DNA of 64,000 nucleotides from Pseudomonas libanensis (GCF_001439685.1 NZ_JYLH01000013.1:124001-188000), one strand, 5' to 3'; shown: positions 1 through 8,466, numbered from the stretch's first letter. Notes: a model not told the origin generated them from the letters alone. A program made the numbers and translations.

Positions 1-553
1 TGATGTCGGTGAACTTGGCCGGGCCGTCTTCCAGCACCACGCCGGCCTTGAGGCGTTCGATCATCTCGTCATCGACTTCACCGCGTACACGCACAGCGTA
101 TTCACGGTCCATCTCGTAGGACGGGTGCATCAGGCGGTTAGCCAGTTCACCGTCGGTGGTGAACATCAGCAAGCCGGTGGTGTTGATGTCCAGGCGACCG
201 ATGTTGATCCAGCGGCCTTCTTTAGGCTTTGGCATCTTGTCGAACACGGTCGGACGGCCTTCCGGGTCGTCACGGGTGCAGATCTCGCCATCGGGCTTGT
301 TGTACATGATCACGCGGCGCACCGATTCGGCAGCCTCTTCACGCTTGATCACCTTGCCATCGATGGTAATTGCATCGTGCAGGTCGACGCGCTGGCCGAG
401 GGTGGCCTCGACGCCGTTGACCTTGATGCGCTTCTGGGTGATCCAGGCTTCAACGTCGCGGCGCGAGCCCACGCCGATACGCGCCAGCACCTTTTGCAGC
501 TTTTCGCCTGCTGGGCCAATTTCCTGGCTGTCGTTCTGGTCTTGGTCATTCAT
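1..553 (-). CDS. rluB: 23S rRNA pseudouridine synthase RluB (3' end cut off by window)
   Basis: RluB isomerises U2605 in helix 93 of 23S rRNA. The visible 184 residues begin MNDQDQNDSQEIGPAGEKLQ. An S4 RNA-binding domain lies at about residues 17-75 (EKLQKVLARIGVGSRRDVEAW). The start of the RsuA-family catalytic domain follows, with GRLDINTTGLLMFTTDG carrying the catalytic Asp. The ATG at 553 is preceded by GGGAGGTG about 6 nt upstream, so this start is preferred over the out-of-frame ATG at 549. The rest of the gene lies before base 1. It is on the same strand as scpB and scpA, the usual scpA-scpB-rluB neighbourhood, although a DUF1289 gene and a REPIN separate it from scpB here. The RluB versus RluE/RluF choice rests on that context. 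Confidence 0.9.
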   Translation of the reverse strand, partial: MNDQDQNDSQEIGPAGEKLQKVLARIGVGSRRDVEAWITQKRIKVNGVEATLGQRVDLHDAITIDGKVIKREEAAESVRRVIMYNKPDGEICTRDDPEGRPTVFDKMPKPKEGRWINIGRLDINTTGLLMFTTDGELANRLMHPSYEMDREYAVRVRGEVDDEMIERLKAGVVLEDGPAKFTDI

Positions 554-697
554 CGTAAGCACCTCCCGGTGGGTCGATTCAGGCGTGGCCTGAAGGGTAT
601 TGAAAGCGGGGCCTTGGCCGAATAGGTCGGCAAGGGGTCGCGAATCATACGCGCATGGCGCGTGTTGCGCATCACAGACTAGTCGATAAAGCCCAAG

Positions 698-889
698 TCA
701 TTTGCTTTTCCGCCGGCCGGTGGCGCCAAGGGCCAGCAATCGCAGCTCGGCTTCGGCCAATACCGTGCGCTTGTCGGCTTTATCGAGTTTTTTCCAGGCG
801 CGGATTTCGCGCTTGCTGCGCCCGCAGCCGACGCAGATGTCGTCGCTGAACTTGCAAATGCTGATGCACGGGTCTTTGGTCGAACTCAT
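698..889 (-). CDS. DUF1289 family small Cys-rich protein
   Basis: A 63-residue protein with the DUF1289 signature: PCISICKF near the N-terminus, then CVGCGRSKREIRAW. The four cysteines (CxxxC and CxxC) suggest a small metal- or Fe-S-binding fold. No biochemical role is established for the family. It is a free-standing gene between scpB and rluB on the same strand. The basic C-terminus (GRRKSK) could help RNA or DNA binding, but that is inference. Confidence 0.8.
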   Translation of the reverse strand: MSSTKDPCISICKFSDDICVGCGRSKREIRAWKKLDKADKRTVLAEAELRLLALGATGRRKSK

Positions 890-915
890 ACACTTCCCCA
901 GGTGACGCTGATTAA

Positions 916-1007
916 ATGTGGGAGCGGGCTTGCTCGCGAATGCGGTGGTTCAGTCAATGCATCTGCAAGCTGATACACCGCATTCGCGAGCAAGCCCGCT
1001 CCCACAT
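916..1007. repeat. REPIN: inverted pair of REP sequences (GGGAGCGGGCTTGCTCGCGA type)
   Basis: The left arm, TGTGGGAGCGGGCTTGCTCG onward, is mirrored exactly by the right arm ending in CCCGCTCCCACAT. About 40 bp of unrelated spacer lies between. It sits in the scpB-DUF1289 gap. The same core with a degraded copy recurs at 23190-23278. Confidence 0.9.
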
Positions 1008-1036
1008 GGGGTATTGCGGTGTTTGGAAATATCGGG

Positions 1037-1951
1037 TCAGTCTTCGAATTGGCGGCGTTCGTTCTCAATGGCTTCAGCCAGCGCCCGGGCTTCGTCCTCT
1101 TCGTCGCTCAGCGGCGGCTGTTCGAGGGCGGCGACGGCGGCCAGCAGTTTTTCCCGGGCATCGGCGACGCCGAGGATGTCTTCTTCGACTTCGGGCTCGG
1201 GTTCAACGTTCACCTCGGTCTGCGGCTCGTCGGCAGCATCGCGCAATAAATCGTCAAAGTCGGTCTTGATCCCCTGCTCCATATCGTCCAGCTCCAACAA
1301 CAGCGTATGGAAACTGGTCTCGTCCTTGGGCTCCTCCGGCTCGGCACTAGCGTCGGCCAGTTCCTGCAGGCTGGCCGGCACCGGCGCGTCGTCGAAGTCG
1401 AGCACCGGCTCGGCTTCCATTTCGCGCAGTTCGGCAAGGGGCGGCAGGTCGTCGAGATTTTTCAGGTTGAAATGGTCGAGGAATACCTTGGTGGTGGCGA
1501 ACATAGCCGGTTTACCCGGCACATCGCGGTAGCCGACGATGCGGATCCACTCGCGCTCCAGCAGGGTCTTGACGATATGGCTGTTGACCGCCACGCCACG
1601 CACATCCTCGATTTCGCCGCGGGTGATCGGCTGGCGATAGGCGATCAGTGCCATGGTTTCCAGCATTGCCCGGGAATAACGCTGGGGGCGTTCTTCCCAC
1701 AAACGGCCGACCCACGGTGAAAACTTCTCACGGATCTGCAGGCGGTAACCCGACGCCACTTCGCGCAGTTCAAAGGCACGGCCCTCGCAGGACTTGCGCA
1801 GGATCTCCAGCGCCTTCTTGAAGACCGGCGGCTCCGGGCGTTCGGCTTCTTCAAAGAGTTCGAACAGGCGCTCCAAAGATTGCGGTTTGCCCGAGGCCAG
1901 GAGAAAGGCCTCCAGCAAGGGTGCCAGTTCGCGGGGTTCAGTCAGATTCAT
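1037..1951 (-). CDS. scpB: Segregation and condensation protein ScpB
   Basis: ScpB is the winged-helix kite subunit of the SMC-ScpAB condensin-like complex that compacts and segregates the chromosome. Residues about 8-180 match the paired winged-helix fold, including the hallmark YSRAMLETMALIAYRQPITR and GVAVNSHIVKTLLEREWI. The C-terminal ~120 residues are an acidic, low-complexity Glu/Asp/Ala tail, typical of pseudomonad ScpB and longer than in Gram-positive proteins (304 aa against about 190-200). It lies 12 bp downstream of scpA and is probably co-transcribed with it. Confidence 0.93.
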   Translation of the reverse strand: MNLTEPRELAPLLEAFLLASGKPQSLERLFELFEEAERPEPPVFKKALEILRKSCEGRAFELREVASGYRLQIREKFSPWVGRLWEERPQRYSRAMLETMALIAYRQPITRGEIEDVRGVAVNSHIVKTLLEREWIRIVGYRDVPGKPAMFATTKVFLDHFNLKNLDDLPPLAELREMEAEPVLDFDDAPVPASLQELADASAEPEEPKDETSFHTLLLELDDMEQGIKTDFDDLLRDAADEPQTEVNVEPEPEVEEDILGVADAREKLLAAVAALEQPPLSDEEDEARALAEAIENERRQFED

Positions 1952-1963
1952 CGATTCAGCTCG

Positions 1964-2782
1964 TTATTCGGCTCGCGCCCGCACGTGGATAGCCGCAAAA
2001 GGCTCATTCTGGACCAGCTCCACCAAGGACTCCTTGACCAGTTCGAGGATCGCCATAAAGGTCACTACCACCCCAAGTCGCCCTTCTTCGGCAGTGAACA
2101 GCTCGACAAACGGCACAAACCCACCGCCCTTGAGACGCTCCAGTACATCGCTCATACGCTCGCGAGTGGACAGGGCTTCACGGCTGACCTGATGGCTTTC
2201 GAACATATCGCCACGGCGCAACACCTCGGCCATGGACATCAGCAATTCTTCCAGGCTCACATCCGGCAGCAATTTACGCGCACGCGCTTCGGGCGCATCG
2301 AGCTTGGGCACCACCACATCGCGGCCCACACGGCTCAGGTTGTCGATGCCTTCGGCAGCGGCCTTGAAGCGCTCGTATTCCTGCAGGCGGCGGATCAGCT
2401 CGGCGCGCGGGTCATCCTCTTCGGCTTCCACCGTTTCCGAGCGCGGCAGCAGCATGCGCGACTTGATCTCGGCGAGCATGGCGGCCATCACCAGGTACTC
2501 GGCAGCCAGCTCCAGGCGCACCGACTGCATCAGCTCGACATAACCCATGTACTGGCGGGTGATTTCCGCCACCGGGATGTCGAGGATATTGATGTTCTGC
2601 TTGCGGATCAGGTACAGCAGCAAGTCCAGCGGGCCTTCGAAGGCTTCAAGGAACACCTCCAGGGCATCCGGCGGGATATACAGGTCCAGGGGCATTTCCA
2701 TGACCGCCTGGCCATATACCATGGCAAACGGCAGTTCCTGCTGGGCGCCGGCCTGGGGGTCAGCGGTTTCCACGGCCGACAT
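1964..2782 (-). CDS. scpA: Segregation and condensation protein ScpA (kleisin)
   Basis: ScpA is the kleisin that bridges SMC heads and binds ScpB. The protein is 272 aa. The core starts at about residue 40 with FEGPLDLLLYLIRKQNINILDIPVAEITRQYMGY, the family signature. The C-terminal winged helix ends near FMAILELVKESLVEL. About 35 extra N-terminal residues precede the core. The start at 2782 directly abuts the stop of the upstream Sua5/YciO gene (2783), so the two are probably translationally coupled. Confidence 0.93.
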   Translation of the reverse strand: MSAVETADPQAGAQQELPFAMVYGQAVMEMPLDLYIPPDALEVFLEAFEGPLDLLLYLIRKQNINILDIPVAEITRQYMGYVELMQSVRLELAAEYLVMAAMLAEIKSRMLLPRSETVEAEEDDPRAELIRRLQEYERFKAAAEGIDNLSRVGRDVVVPKLDAPEARARKLLPDVSLEELLMSMAEVLRRGDMFESHQVSREALSTRERMSDVLERLKGGGFVPFVELFTAEEGRLGVVVTFMAILELVKESLVELVQNEPFAAIHVRARAE

Positions 2783-3412
2783 TCAGGCCTCGACCATAAA
2801 CGGGGTCGGGTCGCCACAACCCACGCGCACCACCTCCGGTTCGCCATCGGCGAGGTTGATCACCGTGGAAGCCTTGTTGCCGCCATAACCGCCGTCGATG
2901 ATCAGGTCGACATGTTTTTCCAGCAGCCGGCGCATTTCGTAAGGGTCATACAGCGGCTCGGTTTCACCGGGCAGGATCAACGACACGCTCATCAGCGGTT
3001 CACCCAGCTCGGCCAACAAAGCCAGGGCTATCGGATGCTCCGGCACACGCAGGCCGATGGTGCGTTTCTTCGGATGCAGCAACAACCGCGGCACTTCGCG
3101 GGTGGCGTTGAGAATAAAAGTGTAGGGCCCCGGCGTGTGGGCCTTGAGCAGGCGGAAGGTGCCGGTATCGACCTTGGCGAACAGCCCCAGTTGGGACAAG
3201 TCGCTGCAGATCAGCGCAAAGTTGTGCTTGTCATCCAGTTGGCGCAGGCGCCTGACGCGCTCGACCGCGCCCTTGTCGCCGATCTGGCAACCAATGGCAT
3301 AGGACGAATCAGTCGGGTAGATCACCACGCCGCCGGCACGGATGATCTCTACGGCCTGCTTGATCAGGCGCGCTTGCGGGTTTTCCGGATGAATCTGGAA
3401 GAATTGACTCAC
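2783..3412 (-). CDS. Sua5/YciO/YrdC family protein (threonylcarbamoyl-AMP synthase-like)
   Basis: A 209-residue YrdC-fold protein with GGVVIYPTDSSYAIGCQ (nucleotide/threonine-binding N-terminus), HTPGPYTFIL and KKRTIGLRVPEHP. It is closest in architecture to E. coli YciO, which lacks the C-terminal Sua5 domain. YciO-type proteins may act in tRNA threonylcarbamoyladenosine chemistry, but the housekeeping enzyme is usually TsaC/YrdC encoded elsewhere. The reading frame stays open upstream to 3652, but a GTG at 3412 with AGGTAGAACAC upstream gives the family-typical start (V/MSQFFQIHPEN). An ATG at 3451 would overlap the upstream gene. Confidence 0.85.
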   Translation of the reverse strand: MSQFFQIHPENPQARLIKQAVEIIRAGGVVIYPTDSSYAIGCQIGDKGAVERVRRLRQLDDKHNFALICSDLSQLGLFAKVDTGTFRLLKAHTPGPYTFILNATREVPRLLLHPKKRTIGLRVPEHPIALALLAELGEPLMSVSLILPGETEPLYDPYEMRRLLEKHVDLIIDGGYGGNKASTVINLADGEPEVVRVGCGDPTPFMVEA

Positions 3413-3425
3413 GTGTTCTACCTGT

Positions 3426-4289
3426 TCAGACGGTGGCAATAATGGGGTCATGCTTGAATCGCCCCCACAACAGCGGCAAGTCTTCCGGGACCTGGCGATA
3501 CTCGCCAATCTCGGACCAGCCGCCTGGGCCATGGAAATCACTGCCGGCACTGACCAGCAGACCAAATTCGCGGGCAAGAATCGCCAGGCTGCCGACCTGT
3601 TCGGCAGGTTGATGCCCGTTGACCACTTCGATCGCGTGGCCGCCCGCTCCAATATAGTCGCTGATCAGCTTGCGACGCTTACTGCGGGTGAAATCGTAAT
3701 GCCAGGGATGCGCCAGGCTGACCCACGCCCCGGAGGCCCGCAGGGTCTCGACGGTGTCTTCAAGGGTCGGCCAATGCAGCTTCACATCGCCCAGCTTGCC
3801 GGCGCCCAGCCATTTGCGAAAGGCCTCGGCGCGATCCTTGACATAGCCTTCACGTACCATCCAGTCGGCAAAGTGCGGACGGGCCGGTGCATTGCCACTG
3901 TCACCCAGCTCCTGCTGGATGGCGCGGGCACCGTCCAGGGCACCGGGCATGCCTTTAAGGCTGAGCTTGCGGCTTATTTCTTCGGACCGCAGCCAGCGGC
4001 CATCGTGCAATTGGGCGATGGCGGCTACAAGGGGTGGGGCATGCTGGTCGAAGCCGTAGCCGAGCACATGGATGGTGGCACCGCCCCAGGTGCACGACAA
4101 TTCCACGCCGTTGACCAACTGCATGCCCAGGGAATGGGCGGCTTCGCGGGCTTCATCGAGGCCCTCGAGGGTGTCATGGTCGGTCAACGACAGGACTCGC
4201 ACGCCTTTTTCAAACGCTCGCGCAACCAGTACCGCGGGCGCCAGGGCGCCGTCGGAGGCCGTGCTGTGGCAGTGCAAATCAACATTCAC
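3426..4289 (-). CDS. PHP-domain phosphoesterase, RNase AM / 3',5'-nucleoside bisphosphate phosphatase type
   Basis: The PHP metal-binding fold is clear: VDLHCHSTASDG at the N-terminus, SLTDHDTLEGL, NGVELS, SLAHPWHYD and SAGSDFHGPG supply the His/Asp/Glu ligands of a trinuclear metal site. The family (YciV/TrpH) hydrolyses 3',5'-bisphosphonucleotides and shortens 5' ends of RNAs, including rRNA precursors. GTG at 4289 is chosen because GAGGT lies 11 nt upstream and it gives a 287-aa protein starting VNVDLHCHS. An upstream start at 4331 would add 14 unconserved residues. It diverges from ispZ, leaving under 90 bp for both promoters. Confidence 0.88.
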   Translation of the reverse strand: MNVDLHCHSTASDGALAPAVLVARAFEKGVRVLSLTDHDTLEGLDEAREAAHSLGMQLVNGVELSCTWGGATIHVLGYGFDQHAPPLVAAIAQLHDGRWLRSEEISRKLSLKGMPGALDGARAIQQELGDSGNAPARPHFADWMVREGYVKDRAEAFRKWLGAGKLGDVKLHWPTLEDTVETLRASGAWVSLAHPWHYDFTRSKRRKLISDYIGAGGHAIEVVNGHQPAEQVGSLAILAREFGLLVSAGSDFHGPGGWSEIGEYRQVPEDLPLLWGRFKHDPIIATV

Positions 4290-4376
4290 GTGGGTATGTA
4301 ACCTCAAGTCAGCTGGCGCTATCGCAACCAAGGATGTTTGTTATTATGCCGCCACATCCAGCTTCTGGCTCTTACT

Positions 4377-4973
4377 GTGAAACAATTCATCGACTTCATC
4401 CCGCTGTTGCTGTTCTTCATCGTTACCAAACTCGACCCCAGGGTCATCGAAATCGCCGGTCACGAGCTGTCGTTCGGCGGCATCTACAGCGCCACCGCGG
4501 TACTGATCATCAGCTCCATCGTGGTCTACGGCGCCATCTTCATCTCCCAGCGCAAGCTGGAAAAAAGCCAATGGCTCACGCTCATCGCCTGCCTGGTCTT
4601 CGGCGGCCTGACCCTGGCGTTCCACAGCGAAACCTTCCTTAAATGGAAAGCCCCGGTGGTCAACTGGCTGTTCGCGCTGGTGTTTATCGGCAGTCACTTT
4701 ATCGGTGACCGCCTGCTGATCAAGCGCATCATGGGCCATGCGCTGACCTTGCCGGAACCGGTATGGGTGCGCCTGAACGTGGCCTGGATCGTGTTTTTCC
4801 TGTTCTGCGGTGCCGCCAACCTGTTCGTGGCATTTACCTTCCAGGACTACTGGGTCGACTTCAAAGTGTTCGGCAGCCTGGGCATGACCGTATTGTTCCT
4901 GATCGGCCAGGGTATCTACCTGTCGCGTCACCTGCATGACACCGCCCCTACCACGCCGAAAACCGAGGACTGA
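4377..4973 (+). CDS. yciB: YciB/IspZ inner-membrane septation protein A
   Basis: A polytopic inner-membrane protein of 198 aa starting V(M)KQFIDFIPLLLFFIVTKLD, with about five hydrophobic segments and the conserved HFIGDRLLIKRIMG and PEPVWVRLNVAWI. YciB homologues affect cell-envelope synthesis and septation, with reported links to elongasome and divisome proteins. The GTG start at 4377 fits the family N-terminus; an upstream start at 4338 adds a hydrophilic leader not seen in homologues. A YciI-type gene follows after one base. Confidence 0.88.
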   Translation: MKQFIDFIPLLLFFIVTKLDPRVIEIAGHELSFGGIYSATAVLIISSIVVYGAIFISQRKLEKSQWLTLIACLVFGGLTLAFHSETFLKWKAPVVNWLFALVFIGSHFIGDRLLIKRIMGHALTLPEPVWVRLNVAWIVFFLFCGAANLFVAFTFQDYWVDFKVFGSLGMTVLFLIGQGIYLSRHLHDTAPTTPKTED

Positions 4974-4974
4974 C

Positions 4975-5274
4975 ATGCTCTACGCCATCATTGCCACTGA
5001 CGTTGCCAACTCGCTGGAAAAACGCCTGAGCGTGCGCCCGGCCCACCTGGAACGCCTTAAAGTGCTGCAGGCCGAAGGCCGTCTGGTGTTGGCCGGCCCG
5101 CACCCGGCAGTCGAAAGCATTGACCCTGGCGCGGCCGGTTTCACCGGTAGCCTGGTCGTTGCCGAGTTTGCCTCCCTGGCCGACGCCAAGGCCTGGGCCG
5201 ATGCTGACCCGTATGTGGCGGCAGGTGTCTACGCCGAAGTCGTGATCAAGCCGTTCAAGCAAGTCCTGCCTTGA
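4975..5274 (+). CDS. yciI: YciI family protein
   Basis: A 99-residue ferredoxin-like (dimeric alpha/beta barrel) protein starting MLYAIIATDVANSLEKRL, with the YciI-type RPAHLERLKVL, GPHP and ADPYVAAGVYAEVVIKPF. The conserved His-Asp pair (RxxHL and the Asp of ADPY) is the presumed active site, but no reaction is established for this branch. The ATG at 4975 lies one base after the yciB stop, so translational coupling is likely. A perfect hairpin (5283-5307) follows. Confidence 0.88.
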   Translation: MLYAIIATDVANSLEKRLSVRPAHLERLKVLQAEGRLVLAGPHPAVESIDPGAAGFTGSLVVAEFASLADAKAWADADPYVAAGVYAEVVIKPFKQVLP

Positions 5275-5282
5275 GCCCGGCG

Positions 5283-5307
5283 GCGCCGAACCAAATCGGT
5301 TCGGCGC
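5283..5307 (+). terminator. Hairpin after yciI
   Basis: Perfect 10-bp arms GCGCCGAACC / GGTTCGGCGC with a 5-nt loop, 8 nt after the yciI stop. There is no T tract, so it could be an RNA-stabilising hairpin rather than an intrinsic terminator. Confidence 0.5.
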
Positions 5308-5380
5308 ACTGCCAATGGCTCATTATTCCCGGTGACCTGCCGACAACGTTCTGAATATTCGTGTGGAATCAGGAGTTCCG

Positions 5381-5764
5381 ATGCGCTTACGTCCGTTGTG
5401 TCTGTTGGCAGTATTAACGATCGGGGCTACGGCCCACGCTGAAGAGCCCTTGTCCTTGAGTGCCGACGCCCAGGTCACCGAGTTGCAGCAACGTTTGAAA
5501 GAAAGCGAACGCCAGCGTGAAGCACTGGGCAAGCAACTGCAAAGCGCAGACGCTGCCCGCGAAAGCGCCCAACTGAGTCGCCTGCGCCAGGAGAACCAAC
5601 GTCTGGCCCAGCAACTCAAAGAGACACAGGGCGGCGCCTTGACCCGCTGGCTGACCGAACAGCAGCAGTGGTTCGTCATCGGCGCGGCCGTTGCGCTGAT
5701 CGCCCTACTGTGTGGGATCTTCGCCAGCGGTGGGCACCGTCGCCGTCGACAATGGCTAAATTGA
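5381..5764 (+). CDS. Small secreted/membrane coiled-coil protein, function unknown
   Basis: 127 aa with three parts: a signal peptide (MRLRPLCLLAVLTIGATAHA), a charged Gln/Glu/Arg coiled coil at residues about 30-90, and a C-terminal transmembrane helix (QWFVIGAAVALIALLCGIF) followed by a basic tail (HRRRRQWLN). The organisation resembles YgiM-like proteins without their SH3 domain. It would span the periplasm anchored by its C-terminus. It lies 7 bp before the response regulator gene, which suggests a role in the same envelope-stress circuit. The ATG at 5381 follows CAGGAG. Confidence 0.75.
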   Translation: MRLRPLCLLAVLTIGATAHAEEPLSLSADAQVTELQQRLKESERQREALGKQLQSADAARESAQLSRLRQENQRLAQQLKETQGGALTRWLTEQQQWFVIGAAVALIALLCGIFASGGHRRRRQWLN

Positions 5765-5771
5765 GTGAGTC

Positions 5772-6449
5772 ATGAGCGAGCTGTTACTGATAGATGATGA
5801 CCAGGAGCTCTGTGAGCTGCTGACCAGTTGGTTGAGCCAGGAAGGTTTTCAGGTGCGCGCCTGCCACGACGGCTTGAGCGCTCGCAAAGCCTTGGCCGAA
5901 GCCGCCCCGGCGGCGGTGGTGCTTGATGTGATGCTGCCCGACGGCAGCGGCCTGGAACTGCTCAAGCAATTGCGCAACGACCACCCGGAGCTGCCGGTAC
6001 TGATGCTCTCGGCCCGGGGCGAACCCCTGGACCGCATCCTCGGCCTGGAGCTGGGAGCCGACGACTACCTGGCCAAGCCCTGCGATCCACGCGAATTGAC
6101 GGCGCGCCTGCGCGCGGTATTGCGCCGCAGCCACCCGGCCGCGGTGTCGACCCAGCTGGAACTGGGCGACCTGTGCTTCAGCCCGGTGCGCGGCGTGGTC
6201 AGCATCGATGAACAGGAATTCACCCTCACTGTTTCCGAAAGTCGCCTGCTCGAAGCCCTGTTGCGCCAACCCGGCGAGCCTTTGGACAAACAGGAACTGG
6301 CGCAGATTGCCCTGGGCCGCAAGCTGACCCTCTACGATCGCAGCCTGGACATGCACGTCAGCAACCTGCGCAAGAAAATCGGCCCGCACCCGGATGGTCG
6401 GCCACGGATCGTCGCGTTGCGCAGTCGCGGGTACTACTACAGCCTCTAG
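5772..6449 (+). CDS. cpxR: OmpR/PhoB-family response regulator, CpxR-like
   Basis: 225 aa. The receiver domain carries the acidic pair LIDDD (residues about 6-10), phospho-acceptor Asp52 in VVLDVMLPDG, the conserved Ser in MLSARGE and Lys in YLAKPCDPRE. The C-terminal winged helix ends in SNLRKKIG and IVALRSRGYYY. A Spy/CpxP-like periplasmic protein and a histidine kinase follow, the organisation of the pseudomonad Cpx-like system (PA3204-PA3206 in P. aeruginosa, from memory). It probably controls envelope-stress genes, including its own Spy-like neighbour. Confidence 0.88.
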   Translation: MSELLLIDDDQELCELLTSWLSQEGFQVRACHDGLSARKALAEAAPAAVVLDVMLPDGSGLELLKQLRNDHPELPVLMLSARGEPLDRILGLELGADDYLAKPCDPRELTARLRAVLRRSHPAAVSTQLELGDLCFSPVRGVVSIDEQEFTLTVSESRLLEALLRQPGEPLDKQELAQIALGRKLTLYDRSLDMHVSNLRKKIGPHPDGRPRIVALRSRGYYYSL

Positions 6450-6552
6450 AGGCAGCCTTACCAAATCTTTACCCTCTGCTGACGGCGGCTGACCTTGATC
6501 TCCCTAATCTACTCACATCCGGACTCACCGGAATAGAGACAGGAGAATCACC

Positions 6553-7014
6553 ATGCGCAAGACCCTTATCGCTTTGATGCTCGCCGCTGCCCTGCCTACC
6601 GTCGCCATGGCCATGCCAGAAGGCCCGGGCCCAATGGGCGAACCTTCCGGCCACATGATGGGTGGCCCGGGCCACGGCGGTGAACATGGTCCGCGTGGCA
6701 AGGGTGGCCCGTTCAGCCAACTGGACCTGAGCAAGGAACAACGCGAACAGATCCGCAAGCTCATGGGTGACCAATGGCACGCTCGCAAAGACCTGGTCAA
6801 GAAGTACCTGGACAAACTGCCGGCCGCCGACCAGAAAGCCATGCAGGATGAAATCGCCGCCGGCAAGCAGAAAACCCAGGCCGATATCCGTGCCGTGCTC
6901 AAGCCCGACCAACAGAAGCAATACGACGAGATCGTCAAGAAGCAAACCGAGCGCCGCGCCGAGTGGAAGGAATTCCAGGCCTGGAAAGCCCAGCAAGCGC
7001 AAAAAGCGCAATAA
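6553..7014 (+). CDS. Spy/CpxP-family periplasmic chaperone-like protein
   Basis: 153 aa: a signal peptide (MRKTLIALMLAAALPTVAMA), a Gly/Pro/Met/His-rich segment (PMGEPSGHMMGGPGHGGEHG) that could bind Cu or Zn, then a helical domain with two LTxxQ-type motifs, LDLSKEQREQIRKLM and LKPDQQKQYDEIV. Spy/CpxP proteins bind unfolded periplasmic proteins and, for CpxP, restrain the sensor kinase. Its position between regulator and kinase supports such a feedback role. A good AGGAG precedes the ATG. Confidence 0.87.
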   Translation: MRKTLIALMLAAALPTVAMAMPEGPGPMGEPSGHMMGGPGHGGEHGPRGKGGPFSQLDLSKEQREQIRKLMGDQWHARKDLVKKYLDKLPAADQKAMQDEIAAGKQKTQADIRAVLKPDQQKQYDEIVKKQTERRAEWKEFQAWKAQQAQKAQ

Positions 7015-7035
7015 TGCGCGGGGCGTAATGCCTAC

Positions 7036-7064
7036 AGCCCAGTGGTTCACGCCGCTGGGCTTTT
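7036..7064 (+). terminator. Hairpin between the spy-like gene and the kinase
   Basis: AGCCCAG/CTGGGCT stem followed by TTTTCC, 20 nt after the spy-like stop and before the kinase GTG. It would act as a partial terminator, allowing much more chaperone than kinase to be made from one transcript. The T run is short. Confidence 0.5.
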
Positions 7065-7082
7065 CCTGTTTGAGGGTTTCCT

Positions 7083-8426
7083 GTGCGTTCATTGTTCTGG
7101 CGTATCCTGGCGAGTTTCTGGCTGGCCATCGCCCTGGTTGCCGGCTTGTCGATCCTGCTCGGGCATATGCTCAACCAGGACGCCTGGATTCTCAGCCGCC
7201 ACCCCGGCCTCAACAACTTGGCGCAGGAGTGGACCCAACTCTACGAAGCCCAGGGCGAAGACGCTGCCCAGGACTTGCTGCAACAACGCAAACGCCAGTA
7301 CCACATCGACGTGCAAGTGCTCAATGAAAGCGGCGAGCCGGTGGTGCGCGGCACCTTCCCGCGCCGCGCCGCCGCCTTCGAGGCCCGGCAGAATGACAGC
7401 CAGGACGGCCACCTGCCCTGGCGGCGCCTGACGGCCGAGTACACCAGCGACAAAACCGGCGACACCTACCTGTTGATCTACCGCATTCCTCACCCCGAGC
7501 TGGATGCCTGGCACCGTAGCAGCCTGCTGTGGCCGTTCAGTGCCCTGGCGATTGCCCTGGTGGTGCTGACCCTGTTCAGCCTGTTGGTGACGCTGTCGAT
7601 CACCCGCCCGCTCAGCCGCTTGCGTGGCGCAGTGCATGACCTGGGGCAAGCCACCTATCAGCAAAACAGCCTGGCGCAATTGGCCAATCGGCGTGATGAG
7701 TTCGGTGTGTTGGCCACCGACTTCAACCGCATGGGTGCGCGCCTGCAAAGCCTGATCGGCAGCCAGCGCCAGTTGCTGCGTGACGTGTCCCACGAGCTGC
7801 GCTCGCCGCTGGCGCGCTTGCGGATCGCCCTGGCCCTGGCCGAACGCGCCAGCCCCGAGGAGCGGGAGAAACTCTGGCCACGCCTGACCCGCGAATGCGA
7901 CCGCCTGGAAGCCTTGATCAGCGAGATCCTGGTACTGGCGCGGGTCGATGCCGACAACGCCAGCGCCGAAGACATCGACCTCAACCCGCTGCTCAAGACC
8001 CTGCAAAAGGACGCCCAACTCGGCGCGCCGGACCAGATGGTGCACCTCACCACCGAAGCCGACCTGCACCTCAAAGGCTGGCCGACCATGATCGAACGCG
8101 CCGTGGATAACCTGCTGCGCAATGCCCAACGCTTCAACCCCGTCGGCCAACCGATCGAATTGCAGGCCCAGCACCAAGGCGGGCGCATTCTGATCAGCGT
8201 GCGTGACCACGGCCCAGGCGTTGAAGCCGAGCACCTGAGCCAGCTGGGCGAGCCGTTCTACCGCGCCCCCGGCCAGGTTGCCCAGGGCCATGGGCTGGGG
8301 CTGGCCATCGCCCGTCGCGCCGCCGAGCGCCATGGCGGCAACCTGATCCTGGCCAATCACCCTGACGGCGGTTTTGTCGCCAGTATCGACCTGCCGCTGG
8401 AACCCGGCGTTGTCACAGCCGTGTGA
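7083..8426 (+). CDS. cpxA: Sensor histidine kinase, CpxA-like
   Basis: 447 aa. TM1 is at about residues 8-28 (ILASFWLAIALVAGLSILLG), with a periplasmic sensor of about 120 aa and TM2 at about 145-172. HAMP follows (TRPLSRLRGAVHDLG). The phospho-acceptor His is in LLRDVSHELRSPLARLRIA; N box RAVDNLLRNAQRFN; G boxes VRDHGPGVE and GHGLGLAIARRAA. The start is GTG (MRSLFWRIL). It pairs with the upstream CpxR-like regulator. The designation CpxA/CpxS rests on operon order. Confidence 0.88.
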   Translation: MRSLFWRILASFWLAIALVAGLSILLGHMLNQDAWILSRHPGLNNLAQEWTQLYEAQGEDAAQDLLQQRKRQYHIDVQVLNESGEPVVRGTFPRRAAAFEARQNDSQDGHLPWRRLTAEYTSDKTGDTYLLIYRIPHPELDAWHRSSLLWPFSALAIALVVLTLFSLLVTLSITRPLSRLRGAVHDLGQATYQQNSLAQLANRRDEFGVLATDFNRMGARLQSLIGSQRQLLRDVSHELRSPLARLRIALALAERASPEEREKLWPRLTRECDRLEALISEILVLARVDADNASAEDIDLNPLLKTLQKDAQLGAPDQMVHLTTEADLHLKGWPTMIERAVDNLLRNAQRFNPVGQPIELQAQHQGGRILISVRDHGPGVEAEHLSQLGEPFYRAPGQVAQGHGLGLAIARRAAERHGGNLILANHPDGGFVASIDLPLEPGVVTAV

Positions 8427-8466
8427 AGATCTTCTATAGTGGCCCTTCTCTTACGGAGGGCTTTTG

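Noticed and set aside
916..1007. REP arrays as CRISPR
   Set aside because: Units are single inverted pairs without regular direct repeats or spacers, and no cas genes are present.
1880..3442. 520-codon plus-strand open frame opposite scpA and the Sua5-like gene
   Set aside because: Antisense shadow rich in His/Gln; it crosses the boundary of two real genes.
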